Below are positions 60,494-64,000 of a stretch of DNA of 64,000 nucleotides, one piece after another. Origin of the DNA: an uncultured Comamonas sp. (lineage in GTDB: Bacteria; Pseudomonadota; Gammaproteobacteria; Burkholderiales; Burkholderiaceae_C); assembly GCA_947306475.1 (NCBI GenBank), contig CAMZGS010000008.1:1-64000 (forward strand), read 5' to 3'. Every line of letters begins with the position of its first letter. Within the stretch, counting starts at the first letter, position 1. The notes under the pieces are model-generated. The model was not told where the DNA came from. It worked only from the letters and a program-made list of their open reading frames with translations, and did not search any database. Made by a program: the position numbers and the translations under genes.

Positions 60494-60659
60494 CGCCCGC
60501 TTCACGTGTAAAAGCGTGAAGCGTATCTGCCCAGCGGGAAACTTTCCGGAATGGTCCGGGAGGTGGACGACGGGCCCAAGACTGACCGGCTGCCAAGTTC
60601 AGCCCTTGAGAAGACTCTGGGGCTGTCCGCAACTGCTGGAGCAAGTTGGGAATATTGAA

Positions 60660-61028
60660 ATGATCCAAACAGAATCTCGGTTAGAGGTTGCCGACAACAC
60701 CGGCGCGAAGTCCGTGCAGTGCATCAAGGTGCTGGGCGGTTCTCATCGTCGCTATGCCAGTGTTGGCGACATCATCAAGGTGAGCATCAAGGAAGCCGCT
60801 CCGCGTGGCCGCGTCAAAAAGGGCGACGTGTACAACGCTGTAGTGGTGCGTACTGCCAAGGGTATCCGTCGTGCAGACGGCTCCCTGGTGAAGTTCGACT
60901 CCAACGCCGCCGTGCTGCTGAACGCCAAGCTGGAGCCCATCGGCACCCGTATTTTTGGCCCCGTGACTCGTGAACTGCGTACCGAAAAGTTCATGAAGAT
61001 CGTGTCTCTGGCACCTGAAGTTCTCTAA
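60660..61028 (+). CDS. rplN: 50S ribosomal protein L14
   Basis: [39 protein letters not shown]. Confidence 0.98.
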   Translation: MIQTESRLEVADNTGAKSVQCIKVLGGSHRRYASVGDIIKVSIKEAAPRGRVKKGDVYNAVVVRTAKGIRRADGSLVKFDSNAAVLLNAKLEPIGTRIFGPVTRELRTEKFMKIVSLAPEVL

Positions 61029-61038
61029 AGGAAGCACC

Positions 61039-61359
61039 ATGAACAAGATTCGCACTGGCGACGAAGTTATCGTGCTGACCGGCCGTGACAAAGGCAAGCG
61101 TGGCATCGTGACCGCCCGCAAGGATGAGTCCCGCCTCGTGGTGGAGGGCATCAACCTGGTGAAGAAGCACGTCAAGCCCAACCCCATGAAGGGTACCGAA
61201 GGTGGCATCGTGGAAAAGGCCATGCCTATCCATCAGTCCAACGTGGCCATCTTCAACGCCGCTACCGGCAAGGCTGATCGTGTTGGCATCAAGGTGAATG
61301 CTGACGGCACGCGCGTGCGCGTGTTCAAGTCCACCGGCGCCGAAATCAAGGCTGCCTAA
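61039..61359 (+). CDS. rplX: 50S ribosomal protein L24
   Basis: [27 protein letters not shown] motif. Confidence 0.98.
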   Translation: MNKIRTGDEVIVLTGRDKGKRGIVTARKDESRLVVEGINLVKKHVKPNPMKGTEGGIVEKAMPIHQSNVAIFNAATGKADRVGIKVNADGTRVRVFKSTGAEIKAA

Positions 61360-61369
61360 GGAGTAACAC

Positions 61370-61909
61370 ATGGCACGACTGCAAAAACTGTATCGCGAAA
61401 AGATCGCGGCCGAGCTGAAGGAAAAGTTCGGTTACGCTTCCGTCATGGAAGTGCCCCGCCTGAGCAAGATCACCCTGAATATGGGTGTGGGCGAGGCTGT
61501 GGCCGACAAGAAGGTGCTGGAAAACGCCGTGGCTGACCTGGCCAAGATTGCCGGTCAGAAGCCCGTGGTGACCAAGGCGAGGAAGGCTATCGCTGGTTTC
61601 AAGATCCGCGAAGGACAGGCCATTGGCTGCATGGTGACCCTGCGTGGCGTTCGCATGTACGAGTTCCTGGATCGTTTCGTGACGATCGCTCTGCCTCGCG
61701 TGCGTGACTTCCGTGGTATCTCTGGTCGTTCGTTCGACGGTCGCGGCAATTACAACATTGGCGTGAAAGAACAGATCATCTTCCCCGAAATCGAGTACGA
61801 CAAGGTGGATGCTCTGCGTGGTCTGAACATCAGCATCACCACCACCGCCAAGACCGACGAAGAGTGCAAGGCACTGCTCGCCGCGTTCAAATTCCCCTTC
61901 AAGAACTGA
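61370..61909 (+). CDS. rplE: 50S ribosomal protein L5
   Basis: [41 protein letters not shown]. Confidence 0.98.
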   Translation: MARLQKLYREKIAAELKEKFGYASVMEVPRLSKITLNMGVGEAVADKKVLENAVADLAKIAGQKPVVTKARKAIAGFKIREGQAIGCMVTLRGVRMYEFLDRFVTIALPRVRDFRGISGRSFDGRGNYNIGVKEQIIFPEIEYDKVDALRGLNISITTTAKTDEECKALLAAFKFPFKN

Positions 61910-61917
61910 GGTGGCGC

Positions 61918-62223
61918 ATGGCTAAGAAAGCTTTGATCGAGCGCGAACTCAAGCGCGAAAAACTGGCCGCCAAGTACGCTGCCAAGTATGCTGAACTGAA
62001 GGCTATCGCCGGCGACGCCAAGCGTACCGACGAAGAGCGCGATGCCGCTCGTCTGGCCCTGCAGAAACTGCCCCGCAATGCCAACCCCACGCGTCAGCGT
62101 GCACGTTGCGAAATCACGGGTCGTCCCCGTGGCACCTTCCGTCAATTCGGTCTGGGCCGCTCCAAGATCCGTGAACTGGCCTTCGCCGGCGACATTCCTG
62201 GCGTGACCAAGGCCAGCTGGTAA
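61918..62223 (+). CDS. rpsN: 30S ribosomal protein S14
   Basis: [59 protein letters not shown]. Confidence 0.98.
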   Translation: MAKKALIERELKREKLAAKYAAKYAELKAIAGDAKRTDEERDAARLALQKLPRNANPTRQRARCEITGRPRGTFRQFGLGRSKIRELAFAGDIPGVTKASW

Positions 62224-62241
62224 GCAAGTAGGAGAAATAAG

Positions 62242-62637
62242 ATGAGCATGAGTGATCCTATCGCCGACTTGCTGACCCGTATCCGCAACGCCCAACTGGT
62301 GTCCAAGGCCACCGTGTCGGCTCCTTCCTCCAAGGTGAAGGTTGCCATCGCACAGGTGCTGAAGGATGAGGGTTACATCGAAGGTTTTGAAGTCAAGACC
62401 GCCGATGGCAAGTCTGAACTGGTTATCAACCTGAAGTACTACGCAGGTCGTCCTGTGATTGAGCGCATCGAGCGCGTCAGCCGTCCCGGCCTGCGCGTGT
62501 ACAAGGGCCGTCACGCAATTCCCCAGGTCATGAACGGCCTTGGCGTGGCCATCGTCACCACTCCCAAGGGCGTGATGACCGACCGCAAGGCGCGTGCTGC
62601 TGGTGTCGGCGGCGAAGTGCTGTGCTATGTGGCCTAA
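62242..62637 (+). CDS. rpsH: 30S ribosomal protein S8
   Basis: [31 protein letters not shown]. Confidence 0.98.
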   Translation: MSMSDPIADLLTRIRNAQLVSKATVSAPSSKVKVAIAQVLKDEGYIEGFEVKTADGKSELVINLKYYAGRPVIERIERVSRPGLRVYKGRHAIPQVMNGLGVAIVTTPKGVMTDRKARAAGVGGEVLCYVA

Positions 62638-62662
62638 CGGGCATTGAAGGAGAAATACTGAA

Positions 62663-63196
62663 ATGTCTCGCGTAGCAAAAGCAAATATCGCCATTCCCGC
62701 TGGTGTGGAAGTGGCTCTGAAGGCCGACGCCATCCAGGTCAAGGGCAAGGGTGGTGATCTGTCCCTGGCTCTGAGCCCGCTGGTGACCGTGGCCAACAAC
62801 GATGGCAAGCTGTCCTTCACCCCCGTTGACGACTCCCGTGACGCCAACGCTCTGGCCGGTACCTTCCGCCAGCTGGTGAACAACATGGTCAAGGGTGTGA
62901 CCGAAGGCTTTGAGAAGAAGCTGACCCTGATCGGTGTGGGCTTCAAGGCAGCAGCCTCGGGCAACAAGTTGAATCTGAACGTGGGCTTCTCGCACCCGGT
63001 CGATTTCGTGATGCCTGCCGGTATCACCGTGGCTTGCCCTACCCCCACGGAAATCGTGATCAAGGGTGCTGATCGCCAGGCCGTTGGTCAATTGGCCGCT
63101 GAGATCCGTGCCGTTCGTCCCCCGGAGCCCTACAAGGGCAAGGGCATCCGTTATTCGGATGAGAAGGTCGTGATCAAAGAGACCAAGAAGAAGTAA
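62663..63196 (+). CDS. rplF: 50S ribosomal protein L6
   Basis: [43 protein letters not shown]. Confidence 0.98.
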   Translation: MSRVAKANIAIPAGVEVALKADAIQVKGKGGDLSLALSPLVTVANNDGKLSFTPVDDSRDANALAGTFRQLVNNMVKGVTEGFEKKLTLIGVGFKAAASGNKLNLNVGFSHPVDFVMPAGITVACPTPTEIVIKGADRQAVGQLAAEIRAVRPPEPYKGKGIRYSDEKVVIKETKKK

Positions 63197-63204
63197 GGAG
63201 CTGC

Positions 63205-63573
63205 ATGATGTTGAACAAGAAAGAACAGCGTCTGCGCCGTGCCCGCCAAACCCGTATCCGTATTGCCCAACAGGGCGTAGCGCGTTTGAGCGTCAACCGC
63301 ACCAACCTGCACATCTATGCCAGCGTGTTTTCCGAAGACGGCACCAAGGTGCTGGCATCGGCATCCACCGCCGAGGCCGAGGTGCGTGCCCAGCTGGGCG
63401 CTGCAGGCAAGGGCGGCAACGTGGCAGCTGCCACGCTGATTGGCAAGCGTATTGCCGAGAAGGCCAAGGCTGCTGGTATTGAAAAGGTGGCTTTTGACCG
63501 TGCCGGTTTCGCATACCATGGCCGTGTCAAGGCTCTGGCTGAAGCCGCTCGCGAAGCGGGTCTGCAGTTCTAA
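63205..63573 (+). CDS. rplR: 50S ribosomal protein L18
   Basis: [57 protein letters not shown]. Confidence 0.98.
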   Translation: MMLNKKEQRLRRARQTRIRIAQQGVARLSVNRTNLHIYASVFSEDGTKVLASASTAEAEVRAQLGAAGKGGNVAAATLIGKRIAEKAKAAGIEKVAFDRAGFAYHGRVKALAEAAREAGLQF

Positions 63574-63588
63574 GCGGAGCGGATAGAA

Positions 63589-64000
63589 ATGGCAAAATTT
63601 TCTCCCAAAGTGCAAGACGAAGGTCGTGACGACGGTCTGCGCGAAAAAATGATCGCGGTCAACCGCGTCACCAAGGTTGTGAAGGGTGGCCGTATTCTCG
63701 GCTTCGCTGCGCTGACCGTGGTTGGCGACGGTGACGGCCGTGTTGGCATGGGCAAGGGCAAGTCCAAGGAAGTGCCGGTTGCCGTGCAAAAGGGCATGGA
63801 GGAGTCCCGTCGCAACATGGTGAAGGTGTCCCTGAAGGATGGCACCATCCACCACAGCGTGACTGGTCACCATGGTGCAGCCCGCGTGGAGCTGCACCCC
63901 GCTCCCAAGGGTACCGGCATCATCGCTGGCGGCCCGATGCGCGCTGTTTTCGAAGTGGTTGGTATCACCGACATCGTGGCCAAGAGCCATGGCACTTCGA
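63589..64000 (+). CDS. rpsE: 30S ribosomal protein S5 (truncated by window end)
   Basis: [66 protein letters not shown]. Confidence 0.97.
   Translation, partial: MAKFSPKVQDEGRDDGLREKMIAVNRVTKVVKGGRILGFAALTVVGDGDGRVGMGKGKSKEVPVAVQKGMEESRRNMVKVSLKDGTIHHSVTGHHGAARVELHPAPKGTGIIAGGPMRAVFEVVGITDIVAKSHGTS

Overview
GC-rich chromosomal window whose protein content and gene order look like Burkholderiales/Comamonadaceae. The organism call is inference from recognised proteins; no search was run. It runs from the 3' end of a 5S rRNA to the start of the spc ribosomal-protein operon (rplN-rplX-rplE-rpsN-rpsH-rplF-rplR-rpsE). Between these lie mostly housekeeping modules: glcB, argS, dsbA, lptA-lptB-rpoN, aroG, pncC-pgpA-thiL, apaG/rpe/gph, trpE-trpG-trpD-trpC, ung, queA, recG-oxyR-dps-ubiA and proC. 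Signalling genes are interleaved: four chemoreceptors, two GGDEF proteins and one HD-GYP protein. I found no CRISPR array, prophage or IS element. The main observations are: (1) a dispersed palindromic repeat family with about 12 copies, in solo (~50 nt) and paired (~76 nt) forms, mostly abutting start or stop codons; (2) one full-length paired copy that appears to sit in frame inside rpoN and encode part of the sigma-54 acidic linker; (3) a 27-codon Trp-Pro-Trp peptide upstream of trpE, a candidate trp leader; (4) a 59-codon membrane-peptide ORF, below the supplied ORF cutoff, overlapping both trpD and trpC; (5) a tandem chemoreceptor pair whose signalling halves are almost identical in DNA while the sensor halves have diverged; (6) a speD-speE fusion flanked by two chalcone-isomerase-like paralogs; (7) a two-gene periplasmic-binding-protein/diguanylate-cyclase unit.
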